Source: an uncultured Collinsella sp. (GTDB lineage Bacteria; Actinomycetota; Coriobacteriia; Coriobacteriales; Coriobacteriaceae). From it: DNA of 64,000 nt. Of this stretch, positions 43,130 to 52,480 are shown piece by piece. The notes beneath the pieces are model-generated. The model worked only from the letters and a program-made list of their open reading frames with translations. It had not been told where the DNA came from and searched no databases. The DNA lies in the NCBI GenBank assembly GCA_937943045.1, contig CALEBN010000027.1:1-64000 (forward strand). Direction: 5' to 3'. The stretch's first letter is position 1, and the number at the start of each line of letters is the position of its first letter. Made by a program: the position numbers and the translations under genes.

Positions 43130-43253
43130 TGTGACGACTCGGCCGTTCGGGTCAGGTAGGCTGATAGGAAAGATGGTGACAGAGGCGCAAAATGCGCCTC
43201 CGCCTTTTGAATGTGATGAAAGTGTGGCGAAATGAGCTTAAAACTTCTGTAAA

Positions 43254-43306
43254 TGTGATAAATGTCACGTTTTACCTAAGGTAAAATGTGGGAAATATCA
43301 CGTTTA
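43254..43306. promoter_or_regulatory. Palindromes upstream of the AAA_14/DUF4143 gene
   Basis: TTTTACCTAAGGTAAAA (43270-43286) is a palindrome apart from its central base. It is flanked by similar direct repeats GTGATAAATGTCACG and GTGGGAAATATCACG. These sit 30-80 bases before the start codon and look like operator sites. Confidence 0.45.
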
Positions 43307-43334
43307 CGGAAGTTTCTTTGCGGGAGGTTCGGTC

Positions 43335-44699
43335 ATGCAGCGAGATATCATTGCCAAGCTTAACGCTTGGAAAGCGTCAGAATATCGTAAGCCGCTTATC
43401 CTTAAGGGGGCGCGCCAGGTTGGAAAGACGTGGGCGCTTAAGGAGTTCGGCCGAACCTCGTACCTCAATTTTGTGTATCTGACGCTCGAGGAGCCGTCAC
43501 CTGGGGTACAGAGCGAGTACGCTCAGTTTTTCGAAGGTACGCGCGATCCTCGACGGATCATCTCAAATCTTTCCCTGGCACTTGGACAGCCTATCGAGCC
43601 CGGCGAAACGCTGCTTATTATTGATGAGATCCAGGATTGTCCTTCTGCAGTCGGCGCCCTTAAATACTTCTGTGACGAGGCCCCCGAGTATCACGTCGCA
43701 TGCGCAGGGTCTTTGTTGGGCGTTCGCTTGTCCCGTGAGACCAGCGCTTTTCCGGTGGGAAAGGTCGAGTTCATGGAGATGCGCCCCATGAGCTTTTCCG
43801 AGTTTCTGAAAGCCGAGGGCGCTGCAAACTACGACGAATACCTTGGCGGCCTGGATCAGATCGAGACAGTGCCCGATTTCTTCCATGTCCGTCTCGTCGA
43901 GCATCTTCGTCGTTATTTTGCATGCGGCGGCATGCCAGAGGCTCTTGGCCGGTGGGCGGAGACGGGCGATATCGTTCAGGTCGATAAGGTGTTGTCTGAT
44001 CTCTTGGATTCCTACGAGCGCGATTTTGCCAAGCATGGTGGCCGTGCGCAGTTCGCCAAGCTTTCACAAATATGGAACTCGATTCCAGCTCAGTTGGCGC
44101 GCGAGAACAAAAAGTTCGTTTGGGGTGCGGTGCGCGAGGGGGCTCGTGCTCGAGAATACGAGGATGCTCTGGAATGGCTTGCCGATGCTGGGCTCATCAC
44201 GGCGGTTCGCCTTAATGCTGCCGGTGGTGTGCCGCTCTCTGCGTACGATGACCTCAAGGCATTTAAAGTCTACTGTCTTGATGTCGGCTTGCTGCGCCGC
44301 ATGGCAAGGCTGGATGCGTCCGCTTTTGCCATCTCGGATGCGCTATTTTCGGAGTTCAAAGGTTCGTTCGCCGAGAACTATGTGCTTCAGGCATTACTTT
44401 CACAGTTAGATGCGGCTCCGCGTTATTGGACAAACGAGAAGCCGAAGCACGAAGTCGATTTTTTGATTCAAGTCGGAAACGAAATCGTTCCCGTCGAGGT
44501 CAAATCGGGAGAGGTCGTTCATTCCAAGAGCCTTAAGTACTATGCCGACAAGCATGCGGAGACGACTCCATTGAGGGTCCGCTACTCACTTAAGAACCTA
44601 AAGCTCGACGACGGGGTGCTCAACATTCCGTTGTATTTGGCTGATCGATCTGTCCCTCTTATCAAAAAGGCGCTTGATCGTGCACATCTTGACGTTTAG
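43335..44699 (+). CDS. AAA_14/DUF4143-family ATPase
   Basis: The 454-residue protein has an AAA ATPase domain with Walker A GARQVGKT (about residue 25-32) and Walker B LLIIDEIQDCP (about 93-103), followed by a C-terminal DUF4143 domain with a PD-(D/E)XK-like strand (HEVDFLIQVGNEIVPVEVKSG). Members of this family are widespread, often spread by horizontal transfer, and their function is unknown; a role linked to DNA or toxin-antitoxin-like systems has been proposed for some. It is a single-gene unit with palindromes in its promoter. Codon use is less GC-rich than gatCAB. ATG at 43335 lies after GCGGGAGG. Confidence 0.88.
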   Translation: MQRDIIAKLNAWKASEYRKPLILKGARQVGKTWALKEFGRTSYLNFVYLTLEEPSPGVQSEYAQFFEGTRDPRRIISNLSLALGQPIEPGETLLIIDEIQDCPSAVGALKYFCDEAPEYHVACAGSLLGVRLSRETSAFPVGKVEFMEMRPMSFSEFLKAEGAANYDEYLGGLDQIETVPDFFHVRLVEHLRRYFACGGMPEALGRWAETGDIVQVDKVLSDLLDSYERDFAKHGGRAQFAKLSQIWNSIPAQLARENKKFVWGAVREGARAREYEDALEWLADAGLITAVRLNAAGGVPLSAYDDLKAFKVYCLDVGLLRRMARLDASAFAISDALFSEFKGSFAENYVLQALLSQLDAAPRYWTNEKPKHEVDFLIQVGNEIVPVEVKSGEVVHSKSLKYYADKHAETTPLRVRYSLKNLKLDDGVLNIPLYLADRSVPLIKKALDRAHLDV

Positions 44700-44763
44700 A
44701 TCCTGGGTGAGCTGACGGGCGGCGGCTAATTAATCGCTCCGTTACGGCCAGGGAGCTTGGGCC

Positions 44764-45762
44764 TTAGCGATGCTTGCTTCGCCAAGCCGTGGGTGTCATG
44801 CCGGTGTATTGTTTGAAGGCTTGGGCGAAGGCGGCCTGCTGAGGGTAGCCTAGACGCTCTGCCACCTGCGCTATCGTGAGCGCGCTATCGGCCAAAAGGT
44901 CCTGTGCTCGCTCCATACGGCGTCTGCGAATGTAGGCGCCCAGGGACTCGCCTGTTTGGGCCTTAAAGGTGGCGCAGAGTTTGGAGCGGCTTGTGTAGAG
45001 CTTCTCGGCCACCTCGTTGATACCCACACGTCTGCCTTTGTCGAGCGCGCGCTCAATCATCTCCGTTGCTTCTTCGGCAATGGTTATGCTGATGCGTGTG
45101 TCTGTCGCCTGCCGCGCCTGCTTGTGGGCCGCGCGCGAACAGGCGAGCTCCGCGACCATGGTCTCCACGATACCCTGCATATAGACGTGTCCGCCTACGG
45201 TGCGGGCGCGTTCCTCGTTAATCCGGCGCAGCGTGTGGCAGATGACAGACGTCGCTTCCTCGTGCCATGGCTCGGCAAACGCATCAAAGATTCCCGCGAA
45301 CTCGGTGGGATAGCGGTGCTCCAGTTCGTCAAAATATCCAGGCAAAAAGAGCACCGAGCGCGAGTGATAAAGCTCCCCCGCAAACAGCGGGCTTAACTCC
45401 TCGCCACAGTTATCTTGGATAAAGCTGCAAACGGCGTTGTTTGGCCACGGTCCATGCAATGGTTTAAGGTTCGCGGGCGTTATGCCAGCCTCGGGCATGC
45501 ATGTAAGTGTGGGCGCGCTGATCTCGCTCACGCAGGCGTATGGCTCGGGTGTGTATTCGGTCAGGTACATATCGTGCGTCGGGGTGATGAAATGCTCCAT
45601 GACGATGCAGGCAGGGGAGAGGGGCATGATCCATGCGCGTCCGTGCGCCCGATCGTTTGCCACCTCGCCGGTAAAGACGGCGCCCTTGCCGGTAAGCTCC
45701 AGGCCAAACTGCTCAAACTGCGGTGCGTAGAGCTCGGTTATGTCGGTCGCAGCCCGATGCAT
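44764..45762 (-). CDS. AraC-family transcriptional regulator
   Basis: The 332-residue protein has a C-terminal pair of AraC helix-turn-helix motifs (INEVAEKLYTSRSKLCATFKAQTG and IAQVAERLGYPQQAAFAQAFKQYTGMTP). The N-terminal 200 residues have no domain I recognise and presumably bind an effector. It is divergent from an ABC transporter pair resembling siderophore-type YbtPQ, so it is a likely activator of that operon, comparable to YbtA-type arrangements (inference). I chose the ATG at 45762; a TTG 48 bases upstream is less likely. Confidence 0.87.
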   Translation of the reverse strand: MHRAATDITELYAPQFEQFGLELTGKGAVFTGEVANDRAHGRAWIMPLSPACIVMEHFITPTHDMYLTEYTPEPYACVSEISAPTLTCMPEAGITPANLKPLHGPWPNNAVCSFIQDNCGEELSPLFAGELYHSRSVLFLPGYFDELEHRYPTEFAGIFDAFAEPWHEEATSVICHTLRRINEERARTVGGHVYMQGIVETMVAELACSRAAHKQARQATDTRISITIAEEATEMIERALDKGRRVGINEVAEKLYTSRSKLCATFKAQTGESLGAYIRRRRMERAQDLLADSALTIAQVAERLGYPQQAAFAQAFKQYTGMTPTAWRSKHR

Positions 45763-45840
45763 TTTCAAAAGCGTCCCCTTCCTTTGCGGAAACGTCCAAG
45801 CCTGGCTCAATCGTATGCCTTGGCGAACACTTCAATGTTA

Positions 45841-45858
45841 AGTTTAACGAGGTTAACT
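45841..45858. promoter_or_regulatory. Candidate operator between AraC gene and ABC operon
   Basis: AGTTTAACGAGGTTAACT is a near-palindrome (AGT-TTAAC / GTTAA-CT) 24 bases upstream of the ABC start codon, plausibly recognised by the divergent AraC-type regulator. Confidence 0.35.
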
Positions 45859-45882
45859 CTCAAGCCGTTAGAAAGGAATCTC

Positions 45883-47709
45883 ATGGCAAAGGGATCAAAA
45901 AGGGAAGGCGGCGGTATCGGCGAGCTGCTTGCATATGCCGGCGACCGTAAATTCCTAACGTATTTGGGCATGGCGCTCTCGGCGCTCTCGCAGCTGCTGA
46001 GCTTTGGCCCGTACGTGTGCATTTGGCTTGTCGCGCGCGATCTGATCGCCGTGGCACCTAACTGGAGCGAAGCCTGCGACATCGCGATGTATGGCTGGTG
46101 GGCCGTGGGGTTTGCGCTGGCAAGCATCGTAGCTTATTTCGTGGGGCTCATGTGCACGCATCTGTCCGCGTTTCGCTGCGCGTCCAATATCCGCAAGACT
46201 ACGAGCGAGCACCTGCTTAAGCTGCCGCTTGGCTACTTTGACACGCACGCCACCGGCGAGCTGCGCCGCATTGTAGACGGATGCGCCGCCTCCACCGAGA
46301 CCCTGCTCGCACACATGCTGCCCGATATCGCAGGCGCTGCCGCCATGGTCGCAGGTCTGCTCGTACTGCTTTTCGCCCTCGATTGGCGCTTGGGCGCGGC
46401 ATGCCTCATCTCGGTGGCCATTTCGTTTGGCGCCATGGCCACCATGATGAGCGGCAAAGGCGCCGATTTCATGAAGGCCTACATGGATGAACTAGTCAAA
46501 ATGAACAAGACGGGCACCGAATACGTACGCGGAATTCCCGTGGTCAAGGTGTTTCAGCAGACGGTCTACTCCTTTAAGGCTTTCCACGATGCGATCGCCG
46601 AATACGCCGACACGGCACAAAACTATTCGGGCACGTTCTGTCGAGGTCCGCAGGTACTCAACCTTACCGCGCTCAATGGTCTTGTGGCATTCCTGTTGCC
46701 CGTGGCGTTGCTGTTGGCGCCGGGCGAGACGGACTTCGCGCATTTTATGGCCAACTTTACGTTTTACGCGATATTTTCGGCCGTGGTGCCGACGGCCATG
46801 ACCAAGCTCATGTTTGTGGGCGAGTCCTCTCAGATGAGTGCCGATTCGCTGGCTCGTATTCGAAGCGTCATGGATTCCAAGCAGCTCTCCGTGCCCGCCC
46901 AACCCAAGCACCCTGCCGGCGGCGACGTGCGATTTGAGGACGTGAGCTTTACGTACGAGGGTGCCGAAGCACCTGCCGTTAGCCATGTGAGTTTCAGCGT
47001 TCCCGCTGGTAGCACCCTCGCCCTGGTGGGTCCTTCGGGTGGCGGTAAGTCAACCTGCGCAAGCCTGATCCCGCGTTTTTGGGATGTTTCCTCGGGTCGA
47101 GTGCTCGTAGGCGGTGTGGACGTTCGCGATATGGATCCGCACGAGCTTATGGACCAGGTCGCCTTCGTGTTTCAGACCAACCAGCTGTTCCGGCAAACAC
47201 TTGCCGATAACGTGCGCGCCTCCAAGCCTACGGCCACTGACGACGAAGTGCGTGCGGCCCTCTCCGCAGCTCAGTGCGACGACATTGTGGCCAAGCTCCC
47301 ACAGGGCATCAATACCATGCTCGGCGCCGGCGGAGCATATCTTTCGGGCGGCGAGGTCCAGCGCGTGGCACTCGCCCGCGCAATCCTTAAAGACGCGCCT
47401 ATCGTGGTGCTCGATGAGGCCACGGCGTTTGCCGATCCCGAGAACGAGGCGCTCATCCAGCGCGCCTTTAGCAAACTGGCGGCGGGCCGCACGGTCATTA
47501 TGATTGCGCACCGGCTTTCGACCGTGGTGGGCGCAGACCAAATCGTGGTGCTCAACCAGGGCAGCGTGCAGGAGTCGGGTACCCATGCCGAGTTGCTGTC
47601 CCAAAACGGCCTGTACGCCAAGATGTGGGCCGAATACGAACAGGCCGCGAGCTGGAAAATCACTGCAGCGACCGTGGATGCCGCCGTCGCGAAGGGAGGC
47701 GAGGCCTAA
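45883..47709 (+). CDS. ABC transporter, fused permease/ATPase (YbtP-like)
   Basis: The 608-residue half-transporter has a membrane domain (about 25-310) and ATPase domain with Walker A GPSGGGKST, signature LSGGEVQRVALARAI and Walker B VVLDEATAFADPENE. The ATAFADPENE sequence is typical of the siderophore-type YbtP/YbtQ/IrtAB group of exporter-fold importers. The partner ATG follows this stop immediately. No siderophore synthesis genes are nearby, so it may import foreign iron chelates or another ligand. The frame is open much further upstream, but only ATG 45883 has GAAAGGA. Confidence 0.9.
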   Translation: MAKGSKREGGGIGELLAYAGDRKFLTYLGMALSALSQLLSFGPYVCIWLVARDLIAVAPNWSEACDIAMYGWWAVGFALASIVAYFVGLMCTHLSAFRCASNIRKTTSEHLLKLPLGYFDTHATGELRRIVDGCAASTETLLAHMLPDIAGAAAMVAGLLVLLFALDWRLGAACLISVAISFGAMATMMSGKGADFMKAYMDELVKMNKTGTEYVRGIPVVKVFQQTVYSFKAFHDAIAEYADTAQNYSGTFCRGPQVLNLTALNGLVAFLLPVALLLAPGETDFAHFMANFTFYAIFSAVVPTAMTKLMFVGESSQMSADSLARIRSVMDSKQLSVPAQPKHPAGGDVRFEDVSFTYEGAEAPAVSHVSFSVPAGSTLALVGPSGGGKSTCASLIPRFWDVSSGRVLVGGVDVRDMDPHELMDQVAFVFQTNQLFRQTLADNVRASKPTATDDEVRAALSAAQCDDIVAKLPQGINTMLGAGGAYLSGGEVQRVALARAILKDAPIVVLDEATAFADPENEALIQRAFSKLAAGRTVIMIAHRLSTVVGADQIVVLNQGSVQESGTHAELLSQNGLYAKMWAEYEQAASWKITAATVDAAVAKGGEA

Positions 47710-49467
47710 ATGTTCGCCTCATTCCAAAAGAAGTATTTCCTATCCGATAAAGGCGTCGCCGGCGTAAAACGCGGCATTTTCTGGACCACGCTCACTAATC
47801 TTATTACCATGGCCGGCATGGGCTTTTTATTCCTGGTTATGGCCGGCTTTGTCGAGCATCTCGCCAGCGGGGCTGATCTGCCGGATGCCCTGCCGATCGT
47901 GGGCGGCCTCCTGGTCTTTTTCGTGTTGCTCTTTGCCTCTAACTGGCAGCAGTATTACTACACTTACTGCATCTTTTACGAGGAGTGCGGCAAGCAGCGT
48001 ATGGAGATCGCCGAGCGCTTGCGCAAACTGCCGCTGTCGTTTTTTGGTCGTCGTGATCTGGCCGATCTAACCGAAACCATCATGGGCGACGTTCAGACTA
48101 TGGAGCATGCCTACAGCCATGTGCTGGGAGAACTCTGGGGCGCCATCATCGCAAGCGTCATCGTGTTCGTGGCGTCGCTGTTCTTTTGCTGGCAGCTGGC
48201 GATTGCGGCGTTTTGGAGCGTGCCTGTGGCCTTTGCCGTGCTGTATCTGACACGTGGGCCCATGACCCCGGTGTTCGACCGCGTGCGCGCCGAGAAGGTC
48301 AAGGTCACCGAGGCGATCCAGGAGACGCTCGACTGCGTGCGCGAAATCCGCGCCACCAACCAGGAGGCCCATTATCTTGAGGGACTCAACGCCGTGATCG
48401 ATGCCGAAGAGCGCGAGACCACCAAAGGCGAGATCGCCAACGGGCTTTTGGTCAACTCAGCCTTTGCCATCCTGCGCCTGGGGATTGCCACCACGTTGGT
48501 CACGGGCGCTGCGATGGTCGCCTCCGGCCAGGTCGATTTTTTGGTGATGTTTGCCTTCCTGCTTATGGTGAGCCGCATCTATGCGCCCTTCGATCAGGCG
48601 CTGATGCTGATGTCCGAGCTGTTTGCCGCCGAGTCGTCGGCCAAGCGCATGCGCTCCATCATGGAAGAGCCTGTGGCGCGGGGCAGCGAGCAGTTTGAGC
48701 CCGTGGGCCACGATGTGGTGTTCGATCACGTGGCATTTGGCTATGGTGCGGGCGAGGACGGCCGCGCCGGCGAGAAAGTTCTTACCGACGTGAGCTTTAC
48801 CGCCAAGGAAGGCGAAGTTACGGCGCTGGTCGGTCCTTCGGGTTCCGGTAAGTCCACGGTGAGCCGCCTGGCCGCGCGCTTTTGGGATGCCACCGCGGGC
48901 AAGGTTGCCGTGGGCGGTGTGGATGTTGCAAGCGTCGATCCCGAGGTGCTGCTACGCGACTACGCCATTGTGTTCCAAGACGTGCTGCTCTTTGACGACA
49001 CGGTGATGGGAAACATCCGCCTCGGGCGTCGTGATGCCACCAATGAGGAAGTGCTTGCGGCCGCGCGTGCCGCCAACTGCGACGAGTTCGTGAACCGCAT
49101 GCCGCAGGGCTACGACACCATGATCGGCGAGAACGGCTCCAAACTTTCCGGTGGCGAGCGCCAGCGCATCTCTATCGCCCGTGCGCTGCTCAAAGACGCG
49201 CCCATCGTGCTGCTGGACGAGGCGACGGCGAGCTTGGATGTGGAGAACGAGACCGTGGTACAGCAAGCACTCTCCCGTCTGCTTGCAGGTAAGACGGTTA
49301 TCGTTATTGCCCACCGTATGCGTACGGTGGAAAATGCCGACAAAATCGTCGTGCTCAAGGATGGTGTGGTTGCCGAGCAGGGCACTCCGGCGCAGCTCAA
49401 GGCGGCAGGTGGAGAATTTGCCCGTATGGTCGCACTGCAAAAGGAAGCGGCTGCCTGGCAGCTGTAG
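47710..49467 (+). CDS. ABC transporter, fused permease/ATPase (YbtQ-like partner)
   Basis: The 585-residue second half has a membrane domain (about 15-310) and ATPase domain with Walker A GPSGSGKST, signature LSGGERQRISIARAL and Walker B VLLDEATASLDVENE, so both ATPase sites of the dimer look active. The start codon directly follows the upstream stop. The pair with the divergent AraC regulator forms one uptake unit. Confidence 0.9.
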   Translation: MFASFQKKYFLSDKGVAGVKRGIFWTTLTNLITMAGMGFLFLVMAGFVEHLASGADLPDALPIVGGLLVFFVLLFASNWQQYYYTYCIFYEECGKQRMEIAERLRKLPLSFFGRRDLADLTETIMGDVQTMEHAYSHVLGELWGAIIASVIVFVASLFFCWQLAIAAFWSVPVAFAVLYLTRGPMTPVFDRVRAEKVKVTEAIQETLDCVREIRATNQEAHYLEGLNAVIDAEERETTKGEIANGLLVNSAFAILRLGIATTLVTGAAMVASGQVDFLVMFAFLLMVSRIYAPFDQALMLMSELFAAESSAKRMRSIMEEPVARGSEQFEPVGHDVVFDHVAFGYGAGEDGRAGEKVLTDVSFTAKEGEVTALVGPSGSGKSTVSRLAARFWDATAGKVAVGGVDVASVDPEVLLRDYAIVFQDVLLFDDTVMGNIRLGRRDATNEEVLAAARAANCDEFVNRMPQGYDTMIGENGSKLSGGERQRISIARALLKDAPIVLLDEATASLDVENETVVQQALSRLLAGKTVIVIAHRMRTVENADKIVVLKDGVVAEQGTPAQLKAAGGEFARMVALQKEAAAWQL

Positions 49468-49469
49468 GA

Positions 49470-49500
49470 ATATGACAAAGGGGCAGTTCCTTTATCATAT
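49470..49500 (+). terminator. Hairpin after the ABC pair
   Basis: ATATGACAAAGG pairs with CCTTTATCATAT (one mismatch) around GGCAGTT. No U-run follows, so it may be a repeat rather than a strong terminator. Confidence 0.45.
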
Positions 49501-49648
49501 TGAGTCCACCCCCAAAGTTTCCAAAAAGTTAGCCATTGTTGACCAAATAATTATACTAAACTAGTCTCAAAAGTGTGCTCGAGCAAACTTGTTTACTCGG
49601 GTGCTGAGGCACCGTGCCGCGTCCAATGCGGCAAAAGGGAGAAGCAAC

Positions 49649-49894
49649 ATGAAGAAGTCGACGTTCAATACCCTGCTTGTCGGTGGCGGTTTTCTGCTTG
49701 GTACGGCTGGCATCAAGCTGCTCACCAGCGCTCCGGTAAAGAACGCCTGCGTGCAGGGCATCGCGTGCGGTATGCGCGTCAAGAACTGCTACCAGGACAT
49801 GGTCGAGCAGGCCAAGGCCAATGTCGATGACATGGTTGCCGAGGCTGCCTACATCACCCAGAGCGAGGCCGCTGCTGACGAGGCAGCCGAGTAA
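49649..49894 (+). CDS. Small membrane protein of DUF6110 type
   Basis: The 81-residue protein begins with an N-terminal hydrophobic helix (STFNTLLVGGGFLLGTAGIKLL), then two or three cysteines (KNACVQGIACGMRVKNCYQDM) and an acidic tail (AEAAYITQSEAAADEAAE). It lies 18 bases before a metal-type P-type ATPase, a pairing known for DUF6110 proteins in Gram-positive bacteria. It may be an accessory or metal-handing subunit. ATG 49649 follows AAAGGGAGAAG. Confidence 0.75.
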   Translation: MKKSTFNTLLVGGGFLLGTAGIKLLTSAPVKNACVQGIACGMRVKNCYQDMVEQAKANVDDMVAEAAYITQSEAAADEAAE

Positions 49895-49912
49895 CGCTCC
49901 CAGGCACAAACT

Positions 49913-51988
49913 ATGAGATTCTCGATTATTAGCGAGATCCCCGGCAGGACCCGTCTTCAATTGGCGGGTCCTGTGCCAGAGAGCGATCTCGATGCACTTC
50001 TTAAGCTTGGCGGCGACATCGACGGCGTGCGCAAGGTGCGCGTGTATGGCCGCATTGGTCAGATGGCGCTGGAGTACGACGAGCCGCGCCGCGCGAGCGT
50101 GCTCGATGCTCTGGGCGCACTCGACGCCCAGGCCATTGCCGACGCAAAGACGGGTTACGTGATGCAGCTTGAGCCACGCAAGCACAAGCTCGTTATGGAT
50201 CTTGCCACACTCATCGGCGCTCACTATGCGCGCCGATGGTTTTTGCCCACGCCCCTGCGTGCGGTGTTTGTCGTAGCCGGTTACATGACCTTTTTGCGCG
50301 CCGCCCTCCGTGAGCTCGCGCAGCCGCGCCTGACCGTTCCCGTGCTTGACGCGTCGGCCATCGGCATTTCGTTCGTCAAACGTGATGTCGACACCGCGGG
50401 CCAGACAATGTTCCTGCTCAACGTGGGCGAATTGCTCGAGGACTACACCCGCGCCATGAGCGAAAACGAGCTCATCAACTCGCTGCTCGATGTGCCCGAC
50501 AAGGCGCAAAAGGTCGTCGGCGACACCGAGGTAAGCGTTGCCGCGACCGAGCTTGAGCCCGGTGACTTGGTGGCCGTGCGCACCGGCATGTCCATCTGCA
50601 TTGACGGCGTCATCGAGCAGGGAAGCGCCATGGTCAACCAGGCGACCCTGACCGGCGAGCCGCTTGCCGTCGAGCGCAGCGCAGGCGACGACGTGTTCGC
50701 CGGAACCGTCGTGGAAGACGGCAGCATCTTGGTGCGCGTGCGCGCCAACACGGCGCAGACCAAGCTGCGCTCGATCGTCTCGCTCGTGCAGACGGCCGAC
50801 TCGCTCAAGTCCGAGGGCCAGTCGCACATGGAAGACCTCGCCAACAAGATCGTCCCGTGGAACTTCCTGCTCGCGGGCCTGGTTGCGCTCACCACGCGCA
50901 GTCTCATTAAGACCTCGGCGGCACTGATGGTCGACTACTCGTGCGCGCTCAAGCTCACGGGTTCGGTCGCCGTCATGACCGCCATGAGCGATGCCGCCAA
51001 GATGGGCGTGATGGTCAAGGGCGCCAAGTACTTTGAGTCGTTTGCCAAGGCCGATACCATTGTCTTTGATAAGACCGGCACGCTCACCGAGGCGCAGCCG
51101 CGTCTTGCCTGCGTACTCACCACCGATGGCTGGAGCGAGGACGAGATCCTGCGCCTTTCCGCTTGCTTGGAGGAGCATTTTCCGCATCCGGTGGCGCGTG
51201 CCGTGGTCAATGCGGCACGTGAGCGCGGGCTCGAGCATCGCGAACGCCACGCCGCCGTCGAGTACATCGTGGCACACGGCATCGCTTCGTCCATCGAAGG
51301 GCGTCGCGCCATCATCGGTTCCGCGCATTTTGTATTTGAGGACGAGGGCGCACAGCTCGAATCCGACATCAAGGAGCAAATCGAGTCCCAGATGCAGGGC
51401 CTGTCGCCGCTGTATCTGGCGGTTGATGGCAAGGTCGTCGGCGTGCTCGGTATCGAGGATCCGCTCAAACCCGGCGTCCGTGAGGCCATCGCTGACCTGC
51501 ATGCGCTGGGCGTCAAGCATGTCGTTATGCTCACGGGCGATTCGGAGCGCACGGCCGAGCGCATTGCGCGCGAGGCGGGTGTCGACGAGTTTAAGGCCGA
51601 ACTGCTGCCCGAGGACAAGTACGCCTATGTGGAGCGCATTAAGAGCGAGGGGCGCCATGTTGCCATGGTGGGCGACGGCGTCAACGACTCACCGGCGCTG
51701 GGCCTGGCCGATGTGGGTCTGGCCATGGGTGGCGGAAGCGACATCGCCAAGGAGGTCGCCGATATCATCCTGACCGATACAGATCTCGCCGCAATCGTGC
51801 GCCTGCGCCGCATGAGCCAGGGGCTTATCGACCGTCTGACGAGTTCGTATTCAAGGGTGATGCTCACCAACTCGGCGCTATTGGCATTGGGTATTACCGG
51901 CATGATCACTCCGCAGACGTCGTCACTACTGCACAACGGCTCAACGATCGCCTACAGCCTGAGCAACGCGAAAGCATATCTGCGCTAG
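49913..51988 (+). CDS. Heavy-metal-type P-type ATPase with non-canonical metal-site motif
   Basis: The 691-residue pump has phosphorylation motif DKTGTLTE, the nucleotide-domain HP motif (HFPHPVARAV), GDGVNDSPAL hinge and a P1B-like membrane layout. The N-terminal segment (IPGRTRLQL...) looks like a metal-binding HMA fold without the CxxC. The metal-site helix reads DYSCALKLTG instead of CPC or SPC, so the metal cannot be read directly. It is preceded by a DUF6110-like protein. It exports or imports a transition metal across the cytoplasmic membrane. The start has a weak ribosome-binding site; coupling to the upstream gene is likely. Confidence 0.9.
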   Translation: MRFSIISEIPGRTRLQLAGPVPESDLDALLKLGGDIDGVRKVRVYGRIGQMALEYDEPRRASVLDALGALDAQAIADAKTGYVMQLEPRKHKLVMDLATLIGAHYARRWFLPTPLRAVFVVAGYMTFLRAALRELAQPRLTVPVLDASAIGISFVKRDVDTAGQTMFLLNVGELLEDYTRAMSENELINSLLDVPDKAQKVVGDTEVSVAATELEPGDLVAVRTGMSICIDGVIEQGSAMVNQATLTGEPLAVERSAGDDVFAGTVVEDGSILVRVRANTAQTKLRSIVSLVQTADSLKSEGQSHMEDLANKIVPWNFLLAGLVALTTRSLIKTSAALMVDYSCALKLTGSVAVMTAMSDAAKMGVMVKGAKYFESFAKADTIVFDKTGTLTEAQPRLACVLTTDGWSEDEILRLSACLEEHFPHPVARAVVNAARERGLEHRERHAAVEYIVAHGIASSIEGRRAIIGSAHFVFEDEGAQLESDIKEQIESQMQGLSPLYLAVDGKVVGVLGIEDPLKPGVREAIADLHALGVKHVVMLTGDSERTAERIAREAGVDEFKAELLPEDKYAYVERIKSEGRHVAMVGDGVNDSPALGLADVGLAMGGGSDIAKEVADIILTDTDLAAIVRLRRMSQGLIDRLTSSYSRVMLTNSALLALGITGMITPQTSSLLHNGSTIAYSLSNAKAYLR

Positions 51989-52006
51989 CACTTTTACTTT
52001 AGTTTT

Positions 52007-52055
52007 CGGCCTGCATTTGGGCGGTGTTGCAGCCGCCAGAATGCAGGCCTTTTGC
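52007..52055 (+). terminator. Terminator after the P-type ATPase
   Basis: GGCCTGCATT pairs with AATGCAGGCC, with an inner GGCGG...CCGCC pairing, followed by TTTTGCGTTT. Confidence 0.75.
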
Positions 52056-52067
52056 GTTTGACCATGT

Positions 52068-52095
52068 GCTAGCAGCAATATATAGTTGTGCTAGC
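52068..52095. promoter_or_regulatory. Paired GCTAGC sites upstream of the RelB-like antitoxin
   Basis: GTGCTAGC occurs twice with the palindromes GCTAGC at 52068-52073 and 52090-52095, 22 bases apart (two helical turns), separated by an AT-rich stretch containing -10-like TATAGT. It is a likely autoregulatory operator. Confidence 0.5.
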
Positions 52096-52126
52096 TAAGA
52101 TAGCAGAAGTCGAAGGTGAGGTTGAG

Positions 52127-52480
52127 ATGGGTGCTGTTGGCGGCATGGCGCAGGTGAACGTTCGCGTGGATCGCCAGGTCAAGAACCGTGCCGAGGAAGC
52201 GCTGCGGCTTTCGGGCGGGTCACTGCCCGAGCTCATCAAAAAGGTGGTGGCCAAGGTCGCGCAGGGTGGCGGGCAGTGCGAGGAAGTGCTTGCGGCCGTC
52301 GACGACCGGCAGCAGACCGTCGCGCCCGATACTCCGTTCGCCGCATCATGGGCGGCGGCGGATCAGCTTTACGCGGACCTGGGCATCGCTACGTTGCCCG
52401 TATCCGACGATCGCGATTGGGACACAATCTATTCCGAAGCCATGGACGAGCGCTATCGCCAAAAGGGGATGATCCTGTGA
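52127..52480 (+). CDS. RelB/DinJ-like antitoxin
   Basis: The 117-residue protein has a ribbon-helix-helix head (MAQVNVRVDRQVKNRAEEALRLSGGSLPELIKKVVAKV) followed by an acidic C-terminal segment that would wrap the toxin. The head resembles RelB/DinJ antitoxins. The downstream PIN gene overlaps by GTGA, the usual coupling of a toxin-antitoxin pair. I chose the ATG at 52127, which has GAGGTT upstream; ATG 52145 is possible. Confidence 0.72.
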   Translation: MGAVGGMAQVNVRVDRQVKNRAEEALRLSGGSLPELIKKVVAKVAQGGGQCEEVLAAVDDRQQTVAPDTPFAASWAAADQLYADLGIATLPVSDDRDWDTIYSEAMDERYRQKGMIL

